Of a stretch of 64,000 nt of DNA, positions 26,158 through 36,515 are shown piece by piece. Where the stretch lies: the NCBI GenBank assembly GCA_028279515.1, contig JANQNQ010000008.1:372001-436000 (forward strand). The letters are read 5' to 3'. This DNA comes from Flavobacteriaceae bacterium (lineage in GTDB: Bacteria > Bacteroidota > Bacteroidia > Flavobacteriales > Flavobacteriaceae). The first letter of the stretch is position 1. Every line of letters starts with the position of its first letter. The translations under genes were made by a program, and so were the position numbers. Below the pieces are notes generated by a model that worked only from the letters and a program-made list of their open reading frames with translations, was not told where the DNA came from and ran no database searches.

Positions 26158-26538
26158 TTATTCCTGTTCTTTAGCGAGATCTTTTATAAAACGATCCAAG
26201 AGATCCTTGGAGAAATTGGTGATGACCTTTGCTTCTTGGACATCAATGCCATCACTGGCTACGGCAAGCTTTTTCAAAGATGAAATCATAAAGTCGTATT
26301 CTTCGTTAGGGCCAGCATCAGAGAAAATGGCCACCACCTTTTTGTACAAACTTTCGATGTCCCCATTGTTGTGATTCTTTTCATAGTCAAACGACCATTG
26401 AATTTCTTCACCCCTAGGGTGTTCTTTTAAAATGGCATCTAGCGCATCGGTTTCTTCTGGTTGAATGACGCCGTCACTCATGGCTACGACATAAAGTAGC
26501 TCACCAAAAGTTCTGTAAAAGTGGTCTTTGTTTACCAT
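26158..26538 (-). CDS. TerB-like protein
   Basis: A 126-residue, helix-rich acidic protein with the TerB-type repeat signature (LLYVVAMSDGVIQPEETDALDAIL and KKLAVASDGIDVQEAKVI). The family was named for tellurite resistance but its members have diverse, mostly unknown roles. No other ter genes are nearby. It ends 9 bp from the end of the convergent HU/SPOR gene. Confidence 0.82.
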   Translation of the reverse strand: MVNKDHFYRTFGELLYVVAMSDGVIQPEETDALDAILKEHPRGEEIQWSFDYEKNHNNGDIESLYKKVVAIFSDAGPNEEYDFMISSLKKLAVASDGIDVQEAKVITNFSKDLLDRFIKDLAKEQE

Positions 26539-26612
26539 GGGAAGTTAGTGTTGATTGGAGGTTACTTCAAATGTAACAGATTCTCTGCGTGAAAGCAAAT
26601 TACGAATCGAGG

Positions 26613-27599
<987 letters not shown>

Positions 27600-27622
27600 C
27601 TAGGTTGAATCTTTACTAATAA

Positions 27623-28591
27623 TTACACCCAATCCACTGGGTTCTTCAATACATCAAGCAATTTCGCCTCGGCACTTCCGGCTTCGGGATGATGGTCATA
27701 GCGCCATTGTACATGTGGCGGTAAACTCATCAAAATGCTCTCGATACGCCCGTTGGTACGCAGACCGAACAGAGTCCCTTTGTCATGAACCAAATTGAAT
27801 TCTACATAACGTCCGCGACGTACCTCTTGCCAATCGCGATGGTTTTTAGTGTAATCTAGATCTTTGCGTCTTTCTACAATTGGAGTATAAGCCTCTAAGA
27901 AACTATTGCCCACTTCAGTCACGAAATTGTGCCAATCCTCCATGCTTTTTTCTTCGGAAGCTTTACAGTAATCAAAGAAGAGTCCTCCTAGTCCACGAGC
28001 TTCGTTTCGGTGCGCGTTCCAAAAGTATTCATCGCAACGTTTCTTGTACTTGCCATAAAACTCTAAGTCATGATGATCACAAGCAATTTTGCAAACATGG
28101 TGAAAGTGACGGGCATCTTCCTCAAATAAATAATACGGCGTAAGATCCTGACCACCGCCAAACCATTGGTCTACGATAGCACCCTCTTTGTCATACATCT
28201 CGAAATAGCGCCAATTGGCATGAACGGTAGGAACAAACGGATTTTTCGGGTGAATCACTAAGCTCAAACCGCAAGCAAAAAAGTTGGCATCTTTAACACC
28301 AAAGTATTGTTGCATGGTTGGCGGCAGTTCGCCATGAACGGCTGAAATATTTACACCTCCCTTTTCGAAGACCTTTCCGTTTTCGATAACCCGCGTGCGA
28401 CCTCCACCACCTTCTGGACGAATCCAAACATCTTGATGAAAAGAAGCCTTGCCATCGATCGACTCTAATTTAGAGGTAATTCGATCCTGCAGCCCTTGTA
28501 TGTAGGCATAAAATTGGTCTCTGATTGACGAATCCGGCAGGTTGTCAACGAAGGTTTTGATATCTGCTGTTGCGCTATTCTCGTGACTCAT
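27623..28591 (-). CDS. hemF: Oxygen-dependent coproporphyrinogen III oxidase
   Basis: It decarboxylates coproporphyrinogen III to protoporphyrinogen IX using O2 (322 residues). Typical motifs include GGGGRTRVIENGKVFEKGGVNISAVHG, HANWRYFE, WFGGGQDLTPYYLFEEDARHFH and RGRYVEFNLVHDKGTLFGL. Presence of the aerobic enzyme fits an oxygen-respiring organism. It starts 1 bp after the EI24-type gene stop, in the heme operon. Confidence 0.97.
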   Translation of the reverse strand: MSHENSATADIKTFVDNLPDSSIRDQFYAYIQGLQDRITSKLESIDGKASFHQDVWIRPEGGGGRTRVIENGKVFEKGGVNISAVHGELPPTMQQYFGVKDANFFACGLSLVIHPKNPFVPTVHANWRYFEMYDKEGAIVDQWFGGGQDLTPYYLFEEDARHFHHVCKIACDHHDLEFYGKYKKRCDEYFWNAHRNEARGLGGLFFDYCKASEEKSMEDWHNFVTEVGNSFLEAYTPIVERRKDLDYTKNHRDWQEVRRGRYVEFNLVHDKGTLFGLRTNGRIESILMSLPPHVQWRYDHHPEAGSAEAKLLDVLKNPVDWV

Positions 28592-28592
28592 A

Positions 28593-29381
28593 TTAGCCCT
28601 GTATCTTTTTCGGGTCTGTTGGATCCAATAGCTCCACTTTTCCCAATTGTTGTAATGGTTTTAAAGTTTGTGTTGTTGCAGCCACGGTTGATAGCGGCAA
28701 GGTAATGATAATTCCTACGAAGGGCACCAGCAACAAAAACATATACACGAGGCCATTGCCATAGGCAACGCCTCTATTTTTTCGCACAAACGGAATGCTT
28801 TGCTTATAGGTCAAATGCCGTTCAAGGGTATAGTCCATATTACCAAAACCAGCGTAATAGGCCTGCACCAAAAAGATCAAGAATGTGGATACAATTCCGA
28901 TTACAGGAATCAATCCAATGATCAAAAGCGGAATGATAAACAGAAACTCCATCAAAAGGTTTCGCACATTGATACGAATCCCACGACTGAGTGAATACCA
29001 CATTCCTTTAGCAGAATTGTCGGTGTCTGGCTTTTTACCCGTAAGATGATGTTCAATTTTTTCTGAGACCGGCCCCATAAACGGAGCGCTCAACGCCATC
29101 ACAATGTGTTTGTAAATGACGATTCCCAATGCAAAAACGAGGAGCCCACCAATCCAATGACTCAACACAGAAACGGTTTCGGCACCCCAGTCAAAATTCC
29201 AGACCGAAGCGATTAGGTTGCCCACACTTTCAGAAAACAGAAACGCCAACGAAATGATCAACGCACCTGTAAGAATGCTAATCAATACAGGCGCCACGAA
29301 ATACTTCCAAAGCTTTAGCTTCGAAATGAGTCCGAGGGCATTGAAATACGCCTTGATTCCGTTAAAGGTGTCCTTAAGCAT
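28593..29381 (-). CDS. EI24 domain (CysZ-like) membrane protein
   Basis: A 262-residue inner-membrane protein of the EI24/CysZ type, with helices near 25-50, 75-95, 140-165 and 205-235 and the motif MALSAPFMGPVSEKIEHHLTG. CysZ of gamma-proteobacteria is a sulfate permease; in flavobacteria the gene is commonly embedded in heme operons, as here between hemF and a GNAT gene. A link to sulfate transport is therefore doubtful. Spacing to both neighbours is below 10 bp. Confidence 0.85.
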   Translation of the reverse strand: MLKDTFNGIKAYFNALGLISKLKLWKYFVAPVLISILTGALIISLAFLFSESVGNLIASVWNFDWGAETVSVLSHWIGGLLVFALGIVIYKHIVMALSAPFMGPVSEKIEHHLTGKKPDTDNSAKGMWYSLSRGIRINVRNLLMEFLFIIPLLIIGLIPVIGIVSTFLIFLVQAYYAGFGNMDYTLERHLTYKQSIPFVRKNRGVAYGNGLVYMFLLLVPFVGIIITLPLSTVAATTQTLKPLQQLGKVELLDPTDPKKIQG

Positions 29382-29387
29382 TTCGTA

Positions 29388-29930
29388 TTAATTGTCTTTT
29401 GGTTTTATAAGTCCAAAGTAATGAACGTCTTCTAATTCGCCCTGATGGTTAATGAATTCATTACGAAGTACTCCTTCTTTGATGAAACCATTTTTTAGGG
29501 CCACCTGTTGGCTAGGAATGTTGTCTTCAGATGTACAGATGATGATCTTGTTAAGGTGCAAGTTATCAAACGCATACGAGATCATTTTTCCGACTACATC
29601 CGATACGATTCCTTGCCCTTGAAAGTCTTCGTCAATAAAGTAGGCAAACTCACCTTTTCCTAGTTTAGTATCCAGATTTTTAATGCTGAAATATCCAATA
29701 TAGTTTTCTTCGGAAGGATTCCGAAGCAAAAAGTAACGACCCTTGTTCTCTTGCTGCATTTGAAGTCGGTGTGTTCTCACTTTTTGAGCACCCTCCAACG
29801 ACGGACAATCGGCTACGGTCGTTGGAAACCCTTCACTAATGAACGAACGATTCTTGTCGATCAGAGCGAAGAAATCTTCGGTCGAGACCTCCTGTAAGTT
29901 TACGATATCGTATTGGGTTGTTGTCATCAT
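29388..29930 (-). CDS. GNAT family N-acetyltransferase (RimJ/RimL-like)
   Basis: A 180-residue acetyltransferase. It shows the acetyl-CoA binding region around ENYIGYFSIKNLDTKLGKGEFAYFIDEDFQGQGIVSDVVGKMISYAFDNLHLNKIIICTSEDNIPSQQVALKNGF, read in pieces as a standard GNAT motif A/B (GQGI, NIPSQQVALKNGF). The closest flavour is ribosomal-protein acetyltransferases such as RimL. Its start overlaps the upstream gene stop by 1 bp. Role in a heme operon unknown. Confidence 0.87.
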   Translation of the reverse strand: MMTTTQYDIVNLQEVSTEDFFALIDKNRSFISEGFPTTVADCPSLEGAQKVRTHRLQMQQENKGRYFLLRNPSEENYIGYFSIKNLDTKLGKGEFAYFIDEDFQGQGIVSDVVGKMISYAFDNLHLNKIIICTSEDNIPSQQVALKNGFIKEGVLRNEFINHQGELEDVHYFGLIKPKDN

Positions 29931-30418
29931 CAGTCAACAATATGTACCATTTGTTCTTTAAACGTTACAGTTTCTTCAGGCGTGGCGACCTTCTGAGAAT
30001 GGTCGACCATAGCGACGAGCTGTTCGATGGCAGCATCTTTTTTAAGCTCTCTATTTGCTAAGAAGAAAGCCCTTCCGACCGAATTGTTATGAAGGTCCAT
30101 AAGCTCGGCCATTTTGCTGTTGGGCGAAAAACCTTCGTGCCAATCGGTGATCTTTTTTGCCCATGCTGTTACTTTCTGTTCATCAGGTCGCCATTTAAAA
30201 CATTTGTAGGCAATGAGGTAATTCCAGACAGCATGTCTAAACGCGTTCGTGCGGTTGTTTTTATGATGCAATTTTCCGTAATGTTTATTGGCTAAGGAAA
30301 CACACTCTTTGGTAGCCAGAATTGTTGGTAAAACAAATAGCGGATGCCATAAGCAGAGTTTGGATAAACTCCACACATGTTTCGCCTTGATCAGTTTTAC
30401 AAACTTCCAAACATTCAT
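29930..30418 (-). CDS. DUF6973-like protein of the heme operon
   Basis: A 162-residue protein with conserved histidines and asparagines (NAFRHAVWNYLIAY, HEGFSPNSKMAELMDLHNNSVGR). I associate it with DUF6973, of unknown function. The His/Asn/Asp pattern looks enzyme-like but no catalytic mechanism can be claimed. It overlaps hemE and the GNAT gene by 1 bp on each side, indicating tight translational coupling. Confidence 0.75.
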   Translation of the reverse strand: MNVWKFVKLIKAKHVWSLSKLCLWHPLFVLPTILATKECVSLANKHYGKLHHKNNRTNAFRHAVWNYLIAYKCFKWRPDEQKVTAWAKKITDWHEGFSPNSKMAELMDLHNNSVGRAFFLANRELKKDAAIEQLVAMVDHSQKVATPEETVTFKEQMVHIVD

Positions 30419-31443
30419 TAGCTATTGTATTCTTTTACGGCATCAATAAATGCCTTCGCGTGATCCACTGGGATATTCGGTAAAATACCGTGTCCAAGAT
30501 TCACTACATATTTATCTTTTCCGAAAGCATCGATCATCTCTTTGACCATACGTTTGATATCCGGAATTGGGGATAACAGACGCGAAGGGTCAAAATTTCC
30601 TTGTAGTGTGATATTGCCGCCTGTAAGATAGCGAGCGTTACGAGCAGAGCATGTCCAATCCACACCAAGTGCCGATGCTTTACTCTGGGCCATATCATTA
30701 AGCGCAAACCAGCAACCTTTACCAAAGACAATCACTTTGGTCATCGGAGCCAGTGCCTCAACGATCTGGTTAATGTATTGCCAAGAGAATTCTTGATAAT
30801 CAACTGGAGAAAGCATGCCTCCCCAAGAATCGAATATCTGAACCGCATTAACACCCGTTTTCACCTTTTCTTTTAGGTAGGCAATGGTGGTGTCGGTAAT
30901 TTTTTGCAACAGTTGATGTGCAGCTTCAGGCTGTGAGAAACAAAAACCTTTAGCCAAGTCGAAATTCTTAGATCCTTGCCCTTGAACCGCATAACAAAGA
31001 ATCGTCCAAGGAGAACCGGCAAAGCCAATTAACGGAACACGATTGTCCAATCGCTCTTTGGTCATTTTAATGGCATCCATCACATAGCCCAACTCTTCGT
31101 TAACATCTGGCACAATCACTTGCTCAACATCTTTCGCTGTGCGAATCGGATTTGGTAGCCAAGGTCCGACACCATTTTTCATTTCGACCTCAATGTTCAT
31201 CGCTTGCGGAATCACCAAGATGTCCGAAAACAAGATAGCCGCATCTGGTTTTACAATATCGATGGGTTGTACGGTGATCTCAGAAGCCAATTCTGGTGTG
31301 CGGCAACGGGTAAAGAAATCGTATTTTTCCTTTAGTGCCATAAATTCAGGCAAATAACGTCCTGCTTGACGCATCATCCATACGGGCGGGCGGTCTACGG
31401 TCTCGCCGTCTAAAGCTCTAAGAAATAAGTCGTTTTTTATCAT
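30418..31443 (-). CDS. hemE: Uroporphyrinogen decarboxylase
   Basis: It converts uroporphyrinogen III to coproporphyrinogen III by four decarboxylations (341 residues). The N-terminal signature [17 protein letters not shown] (substrate-binding arginines) and the conserved [16 protein letters not shown] and [14 protein letters not shown] are present. It overlaps hemD by 4 bp (ATGA). Confidence 0.97.
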   Translation of the reverse strand: MIKNDLFLRALDGETVDRPPVWMMRQAGRYLPEFMALKEKYDFFTRCRTPELASEITVQPIDIVKPDAAILFSDILVIPQAMNIEVEMKNGVGPWLPNPIRTAKDVEQVIVPDVNEELGYVMDAIKMTKERLDNRVPLIGFAGSPWTILCYAVQGQGSKNFDLAKGFCFSQPEAAHQLLQKITDTTIAYLKEKVKTGVNAVQIFDSWGGMLSPVDYQEFSWQYINQIVEALAPMTKVIVFGKGCWFALNDMAQSKASALGVDWTCSARNARYLTGGNITLQGNFDPSRLLSPIPDIKRMVKEMIDAFGKDKYVVNLGHGILPNIPVDHAKAFIDAVKEYNS

Positions 31444-32108
31444 TGAAGTAACTGTTGTTCGTTTGTAGATAAGTGCTTTACAGCCTGAACGATCACGTTT
31501 TCTACCGTGGGCTTACTGGCTATAATATACTTATCGGTATATTGTTTGATTGCCTCTGCGGTGGTGTTTCCGATGCAGAAAGCGGCACTTTTTTTAAGGT
31601 CGTTTTCGAGTGTGAAACTTTCAACGCCACTCGGACTGAAAAATAGAATTCCGTCAAAGTTAGTTTCAAAAGATTTCGGATTCAATAAAGTATTGTACAC
31701 ATGTACCTCTCTAAATACCATTTGGTATTTTTTCAACGTTTCTGGTAGTTCTGAGCGCCTTTTGCTTCCGCAGAAAAAAACAAAATGAGTGTCCTTGTAT
31801 TCAGAAACTAACTGCTGGGCAAGTTTAGTTGCATTCTCGGCAACTGCCAAAACGGTAATGTCATTCTCTTTAAGAAAAGCCTCCGTTTTGCTACCAACGC
31901 AATACGCTTTTTGGACTGTAATATTTTTTGCCAAAACTGCCTTCACAGCATTTTTGCTTGTAAAGATCGCATGCTCGATAAGTCCTCCTGTTTGAAAAGG
32001 AATGAATTCGATCGTGATAGCATCATATTCTACAAAACCCAAACCTGCATTGAGCAAAAGTTCTTTTTGCGATAACGATAGTTTTTTTGTGGAGAGCACA
32101 CGTTTCAT
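31440..32108 (-). CDS. hemD: Uroporphyrinogen-III synthase
   Basis: It cyclises hydroxymethylbilane to uroporphyrinogen III (222 residues, normal). Sequence conservation in this family is low; the call rests on length, the two alternating alpha/beta lobes ([36 protein letters not shown]) and position between hemC and hemE. The spacing to hemC is 9 bp. Confidence 0.93.
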   Translation of the reverse strand: MKRVLSTKKLSLSQKELLLNAGLGFVEYDAITIEFIPFQTGGLIEHAIFTSKNAVKAVLAKNITVQKAYCVGSKTEAFLKENDITVLAVAENATKLAQQLVSEYKDTHFVFFCGSKRRSELPETLKKYQMVFREVHVYNTLLNPKSFETNFDGILFFSPSGVESFTLENDLKKSAAFCIGNTTAEAIKQYTDKYIIASKPTVENVIVQAVKHLSTNEQQLLQ

Positions 32109-32117
32109 GATCGATGA

Positions 32118-33032
32118 TTAGGCGATTTCAGCTTTTATCCTTTTCATGAGTTGGCTTCCGCCGTTATTCAATACTTCTTTGGCGCAAGCAGCACCAAATC
32201 CGTTTAGCTCCTTCAGAGAAATTGATTTTTCAACCGAGATCTTTTCTTTTCCGCAGAGCGAAAACAAAACGCCTTCAAAATGAAGGGTGTCATTTTCAAT
32301 GGTGGCTAGCGCACCAATCGGAGCCGTACATCCGCCTTCTAGCACACGAAGAAATTCGCGCTCAATCCGTGTACAGATCTCTGTTTCTGTATCGTTAAGT
32401 TTAGCGATCGCTTCTTTGGTATGATCGTCATTTTCTAATACTGCAATCATCATGGCGCCTTGGGCAGGCGCTGGAATCATCCAGTCTAATACGATATGGT
32501 CCTGAGGTGTCAATTCGATGCGCTCGAGTCCGGCTTTGGCAAAGATGGCCCCATTCCAATCGCTATCTTCGAGCTTTTGCAATCTCGTATTTACGTTGCC
32601 ACGTAAATCAACCACTTCGTGCTTGGGATAGCGATGCAACCATTGTGCTTTTCTTCGCAAGCTTCCGGTGGCGATCGTCCCTTGAGATTCTAAGAAATCC
32701 AACGACCCTTTATGCACCAAGATATCATGTACATTGGCACGCTTTAAAACGGCTCCTTGCGCAATTCCTTTGGGTAGGGCGGTGGGCACGTCCTTCATGC
32801 TGTGCACGGCAATATCGACATCCCCTTTTAGCATGGCGACATCCAGAGTTTTGGTGAAGATCCCAGTGATGCCAAGTTCATATAGTGGTTTATCCAGCAC
32901 CAGGTCTCCAGTGGATTTCACCGGAACAAGTGCTGTCGTATATCCTAAATGTTCCAATTGAGATTTTACCGTGTTGGCCTGCCAGAGGGCGAGTTCGCTA
33001 TCACGGGTTCCGATGCGAATGGTCTTGCTCAT
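32118..33032 (-). CDS. hemC: Hydroxymethylbilane synthase (porphobilinogen deaminase)
   Basis: It polymerises four porphobilinogen units (304 residues). Motifs seen are IGTRDSELALWQA, HSMKDVPT, GSLRRKAQ and LRGNVNTRLQKL. Cysteine C235 in LEGGCTAPIG holds the dipyrromethane cofactor. It overlaps hemA by 4 bp, so the two are translationally coupled. Confidence 0.97.
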   Translation of the reverse strand: MSKTIRIGTRDSELALWQANTVKSQLEHLGYTTALVPVKSTGDLVLDKPLYELGITGIFTKTLDVAMLKGDVDIAVHSMKDVPTALPKGIAQGAVLKRANVHDILVHKGSLDFLESQGTIATGSLRRKAQWLHRYPKHEVVDLRGNVNTRLQKLEDSDWNGAIFAKAGLERIELTPQDHIVLDWMIPAPAQGAMMIAVLENDDHTKEAIAKLNDTETEICTRIEREFLRVLEGGCTAPIGALATIENDTLHFEGVLFSLCGKEKISVEKSISLKELNGFGAACAKEVLNNGGSQLMKRIKAEIA

Positions 33033-34285
33033 GTACGGTCGGTTTCCAGTTGAAACACCTTTTGTATCAGTTCGATACTTTCGTCAGATGAGGTCTTGTC
33101 ATCTTTGAGGTGATTCGCAAAATGGGTAGTGATCTTTTGAATGATGCGGTTGCTGATGATCTCGGCCTGTTCTTCGTCAAAGTCATTGATCTTTTTACGC
33201 TGAAAGTTCAATTCGGCATCTTTCATCGTCTTCAATTTCTTCTTGAGTGCTTTGATCGTAGGTGCAAACTTTCGAGTTTCGAGCCACTCGATAAATTCAC
33301 CTCGAACTTCTTCGATAATAGCTTGAGCTTTCGGAATATAAGACTTTCGACGCTCCAGTGTCTCATCAGTAATTTGTGAAAGGTGGTCCAAGTGTACCAA
33401 ACGTACATTGTCGAGCTCGGTCACATTGTCGGCCACATTTTTAGGAATCGACAAATCAAGAATCAATAGATCTTTGTCACTATGAATAAGTTCTTTCGAA
33501 ACTGTCGGATTGTGTGCCCCAGTAGCCACGATCAACACATCGGCCTTGCGGATTTCTGCCTGAAGGTCGGCGTGGTCCTTAACAATGAGGTTGAATTTTC
33601 CGGCGATCTTTTCGGCCTTGTCCTTGGTACGATTGATCAAAACGATATGGTCGTTTTGCGTATGCTTTACAAGATTTTCACAGGTGTTACGGCCGATTTT
33701 ACCGGTTCCGAAAAGTAGGATGTTTTTTTCTGAAACGTCTTTGACGTAATTCAGAATATATTGCACCGAGGCAAACGATACCGAAGTAGCGCCTGACGAG
33801 ATCTCAGTTTCATTTTTTATGCGCTTGCTCGCCTGGATTACAGAGTTGATCAATCGCTCTAAAAACGGATTGGCCACTTGTAGTTTATGCGATTGTCTAA
33901 AGCTTTTCTTTAGCTGAGAAATGATCTCGAAATCTCCAAGAATCTGCGAGTCCAAGCCAGTACCTACTTTAAACATATGGGCGATGGCCTCTTTGTTCTT
34001 ATAGATGTAGGCAACCTCCTGGAACTCTTCAACGGTTCCGTTCGATACGTCGCATAGTAATTTTATAAGCTGAAAAGGATGCTGTGCAAAACCGTAGATC
34101 TCGGTTCTGTTGCAGGTAGAAGTAACGATGATGCCATCAATGCCTTCTTCTTTAGCTTGAAGTAATAGTTGTTCTTTCCCCTCATCTGTTAAGCTGAAGC
34201 GTCCACGAATGGTGGCATCCGCTTTCTTGTAGCTTAATCCAACAGCATAAAAATATTTTCCTCTTGAGATATTGTATTTTTCCAT
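33029..34285 (-). CDS. hemA: Glutamyl-tRNA reductase
   Basis: It reduces glutamyl-tRNA to glutamate-1-semialdehyde, the first committed step of the C5 heme route (418 residues). The catalytic cysteine C58 lies in TSTCNRTEIYG. The NADPH-binding stretch is LLFGTGKIGRNTCENL. A C-terminal dimerisation helix is present. It is the first gene of the heme operon, with a -7 box (TATTTTTG) 25 bp before the ATG. The partner gene hemL is not in this window. Confidence 0.97.
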   Translation of the reverse strand: MEKYNISRGKYFYAVGLSYKKADATIRGRFSLTDEGKEQLLLQAKEEGIDGIIVTSTCNRTEIYGFAQHPFQLIKLLCDVSNGTVEEFQEVAYIYKNKEAIAHMFKVGTGLDSQILGDFEIISQLKKSFRQSHKLQVANPFLERLINSVIQASKRIKNETEISSGATSVSFASVQYILNYVKDVSEKNILLFGTGKIGRNTCENLVKHTQNDHIVLINRTKDKAEKIAGKFNLIVKDHADLQAEIRKADVLIVATGAHNPTVSKELIHSDKDLLILDLSIPKNVADNVTELDNVRLVHLDHLSQITDETLERRKSYIPKAQAIIEEVRGEFIEWLETRKFAPTIKALKKKLKTMKDAELNFQRKKINDFDEEQAEIISNRIIQKITTHFANHLKDDKTSSDESIELIQKVFQLETDRT

Positions 34286-34310
34286 GTAGGGGAATTACTA
34301 TTTCCGCAAG

Positions 34311-34318
34311 CAAAAATA
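34311..34318 (-). promoter_or_regulatory. -7 box of the heme operon
   Basis: The minus strand reads TATTTTTG (TAnnTTTG) 25 bp before the hemA start. No TTG at normal spacing was found. Confidence 0.5.
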
Positions 34319-34388
34319 AAAGCAAGCATATAAAAAAAATAACGCTCAAGGAACTTTAAATAACGCTATAAGTGATTTTAATACGATT

Positions 34389-34421
34389 TTGTGCCTAAAT
34401 GCCTGAAATGGGTTACTTTTG
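34389..34421 (+). promoter_or_regulatory. Promoter of the AraC gene divergent from the heme operon
   Basis: TTG at 34389-34391, a 22-bp spacer and TACTTTTG at 34414-34421 fit the Bacteroidota promoter pattern. The predicted leader is about 60 nt. Confidence 0.55.
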
Positions 34422-34487
34422 TAGTAAATTCAGCAGGTTTGAAGCTATCTATGTAGAATCATTCTAAATAAAGTCTAAAGAATTACT

Positions 34488-35378
34488 ATGGAAACGTTCG
34501 AAAAAAATGTCGCTCAAAGAACCATCGAAGAAACGATGATCGAAGAAGGTTTTATCGTATTGAAGATTCAGAATGAAAGTAATGATATTCAACAAGTTAT
34601 ACGTGAGATCGACAGCAGTTTTATTCAATTTCACTTCTGTGTGAAGGGGCATTCGACCTTTCACTTTAACAACGGACGGTATTCCTTGGATGTGAAAGAG
34701 GAAAACTCCTTGTTACTGTACAATCCGCAGCGCGATTTGCCTATGAACTTAGAGCTGACCTCAAAGACTTGGTTGGTCTCTGTGTTGATCTCCATTCAGA
34801 AATTCCACTCGCTGTTTTCGCAAGAGGCCAGTTATATCCACTTCTTGAGCGAGGAAAACAAGGACAAGAAGTATTATAAAGACGGAAAGATCTCGCCTGT
34901 AAAAGCAGTTGTCCTAAGCCAGATCATGAACAATAACATGCATCCCTCGATTAAAAAGATGTATCTAAAAGGAAAGATCTACGAACTGATCGCCTTGTAC
35001 TTTAATCGCTCGGAAGAAGCTGATGTAGAGCAGTGCCCATTCTTGGTAGATGAAGACAATGTGCAACGCATTCGAAAAGCCAAGGATATTATTATTGCCC
35101 GTATGGCAGAGCCTCCAAGTCTTCAGGAACTCGCTACCGAAATAGGGCTCAATCTCAAAAAATTGAAAGAAGGTTTTAAGCAGATCTACGGCGATTCGGT
35201 CTACAGTTTTCTGTTTGACTACAAAATGGAATATGCTCGTAAAATGCTCGAAACTGGAGAGCACAACGTAAATGAAGTAGGTTTGAGAGTGGGATATAGT
35301 ACTGCCAGCCATTTTATAGCCGCTTTCAAAAAGAAGTACGGAACCACTCCAAAAAAATATGTGCAGTCATTGGCTTGA
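34488..35378 (+). CDS. AraC family transcriptional regulator linked to heme genes
   Basis: A 296-residue regulator. The N-terminal half is a cupin-like sensing domain (FHFCVKGHSTFHFNNGRYSL). The C-terminal 100 residues form the double helix-turn-helix (PPSLQELATEIGLNLKKLKEGFKQIYGDSVYSFLFDYKMEYARKML, read as the first HTH, and NEVGLRVGYSTASHFIAAFKKKYGTTPKKY, the second). It sits between the divergent heme operon and hemH, a conserved placement in flavobacteria that suggests control of heme or iron genes. Confidence 0.92.
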   Translation: METFEKNVAQRTIEETMIEEGFIVLKIQNESNDIQQVIREIDSSFIQFHFCVKGHSTFHFNNGRYSLDVKEENSLLLYNPQRDLPMNLELTSKTWLVSVLISIQKFHSLFSQEASYIHFLSEENKDKKYYKDGKISPVKAVVLSQIMNNNMHPSIKKMYLKGKIYELIALYFNRSEEADVEQCPFLVDEDNVQRIRKAKDIIIARMAEPPSLQELATEIGLNLKKLKEGFKQIYGDSVYSFLFDYKMEYARKMLETGEHNVNEVGLRVGYSTASHFIAAFKKKYGTTPKKYVQSLA

Positions 35379-35456
35379 TCCCAAGTTATAGCAAGTATCT
35401 ATCGCCATATTGAAACTTATTAGCAGAACAACACTCGAAAAACCTATTAGAAATTG

Positions 35457-35464
35457 TAATTTTG
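35457..35464 (+). promoter_or_regulatory. -7 box of hemH
   Basis: TAATTTTG matches TAnnTTTG, 19 bp before the hemH ATG. Confidence 0.45.
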
Positions 35465-35483
35465 ATCAAAATTTAATTGCTTA

Positions 35484-36515
35484 ATGAAAGGTGTACTACT
35501 CGTAAATCTGGGTTCCCCAGATAGCCCTACCCCAAAGGATGTAAAACCTTATTTGGATGAGTTTTTGATGGACGAACGCGTCATCGATACTCCCAAATGG
35601 TTGCGAAATATCATTGTTAGAGGAATCATTTTACGCACCCGACCTAAAAAATCGGCCGAAGCCTACCAAAAGATCTGGTGGGAAGAAGGTTCGCCCCTGG
35701 TGGTCATTTCTGAACGCTTTACCGAAAAGCTACGAAAGCAAACCAACATACCAGTGGCGTTAGGAATGCGCTATGGCTCCATGACCATCAAAAAGGCATT
35801 GCAATCTCTCAAAGACCAAGGGGTTGATGATGTGCTATTGGTACCGTTGTATCCGCATTACGCGATGTCTTCATATGAGACGGTTGTTGTAAAGACCATG
35901 GAAGATCAACAAGCATTCTTTCCAGAAATGAAGATTACCACCTTGCCGGCTTTTTATAAGAACGAAGACTATATCAGGGTGCTTTCGAAGCAAATTAGTG
36001 ACGGACTTAAAGATTTTGAATACGATCACATCTTGTTTTCGTATCACGGAATTCCAGAGCGTCATATTCGTAAATCAGACCCGACCAAATTTCATTGTAA
36101 GATCGACGGCAGTTGTTGTAATATCAATTCTGTCGCGCATCATACCTGCTATCGCCATCAGTGTTATGATACGACCGTTTTGGTAAAGGATGCGCTAGGA
36201 TTACCTGAAGAAAAGATCAGTTCTTCATTTCAATCGCGCTTGGCCGGAGATCCATGGCTAAAGCCGTATACCGATTTCGAATTTGAGCGATTGGCTAAGG
36301 AAGGAAAAACACGATTGGTGGTTATTACACCTGCTTTTGTTTCTGATTGTTTAGAGACCTTAGAAGAGATCGCTATGGAAGGTAAACATCAATTCGAAGA
36401 AGCCGGAGGAAAAGAGTATAAGCACATCCCTTGTCTAAACGATAATGATGATTGGGTCGCGGTTATGGCCCAATGGATCCATAATTGGGAAGCTAAGGAA
36501 ATCTTACCAGCATAA
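35484..36515 (+). CDS. hemH: Ferrochelatase
   Basis: It inserts Fe2+ into the porphyrin ring (343 residues). The conserved N-terminus LLVNLGSPDSPTPKDVKPYL, the catalytic histidine region FSYHGIPERHIRKSDP and the C-terminal ITPAFVSDCLETLEEI are present. The segment CKIDGSCCNINSVAHHTCYRHQC is unusually Cys/His-rich and might bind metal. Its stop overlaps the MATE start by 1 bp. Confidence 0.97.
   Translation: MKGVLLVNLGSPDSPTPKDVKPYLDEFLMDERVIDTPKWLRNIIVRGIILRTRPKKSAEAYQKIWWEEGSPLVVISERFTEKLRKQTNIPVALGMRYGSMTIKKALQSLKDQGVDDVLLVPLYPHYAMSSYETVVVKTMEDQQAFFPEMKITTLPAFYKNEDYIRVLSKQISDGLKDFEYDHILFSYHGIPERHIRKSDPTKFHCKIDGSCCNINSVAHHTCYRHQCYDTTVLVKDALGLPEEKISSSFQSRLAGDPWLKPYTDFEFERLAKEGKTRLVVITPAFVSDCLETLEEIAMEGKHQFEEAGGKEYKHIPCLNDNDDWVAVMAQWIHNWEAKEILPA

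Noticed and set aside
32507-32857. 116-codon plus-strand frame within hemC
   Set aside because: It is a shadow of hemC; the Arg/Trp/Cys-rich composition is typical of antisense translation.
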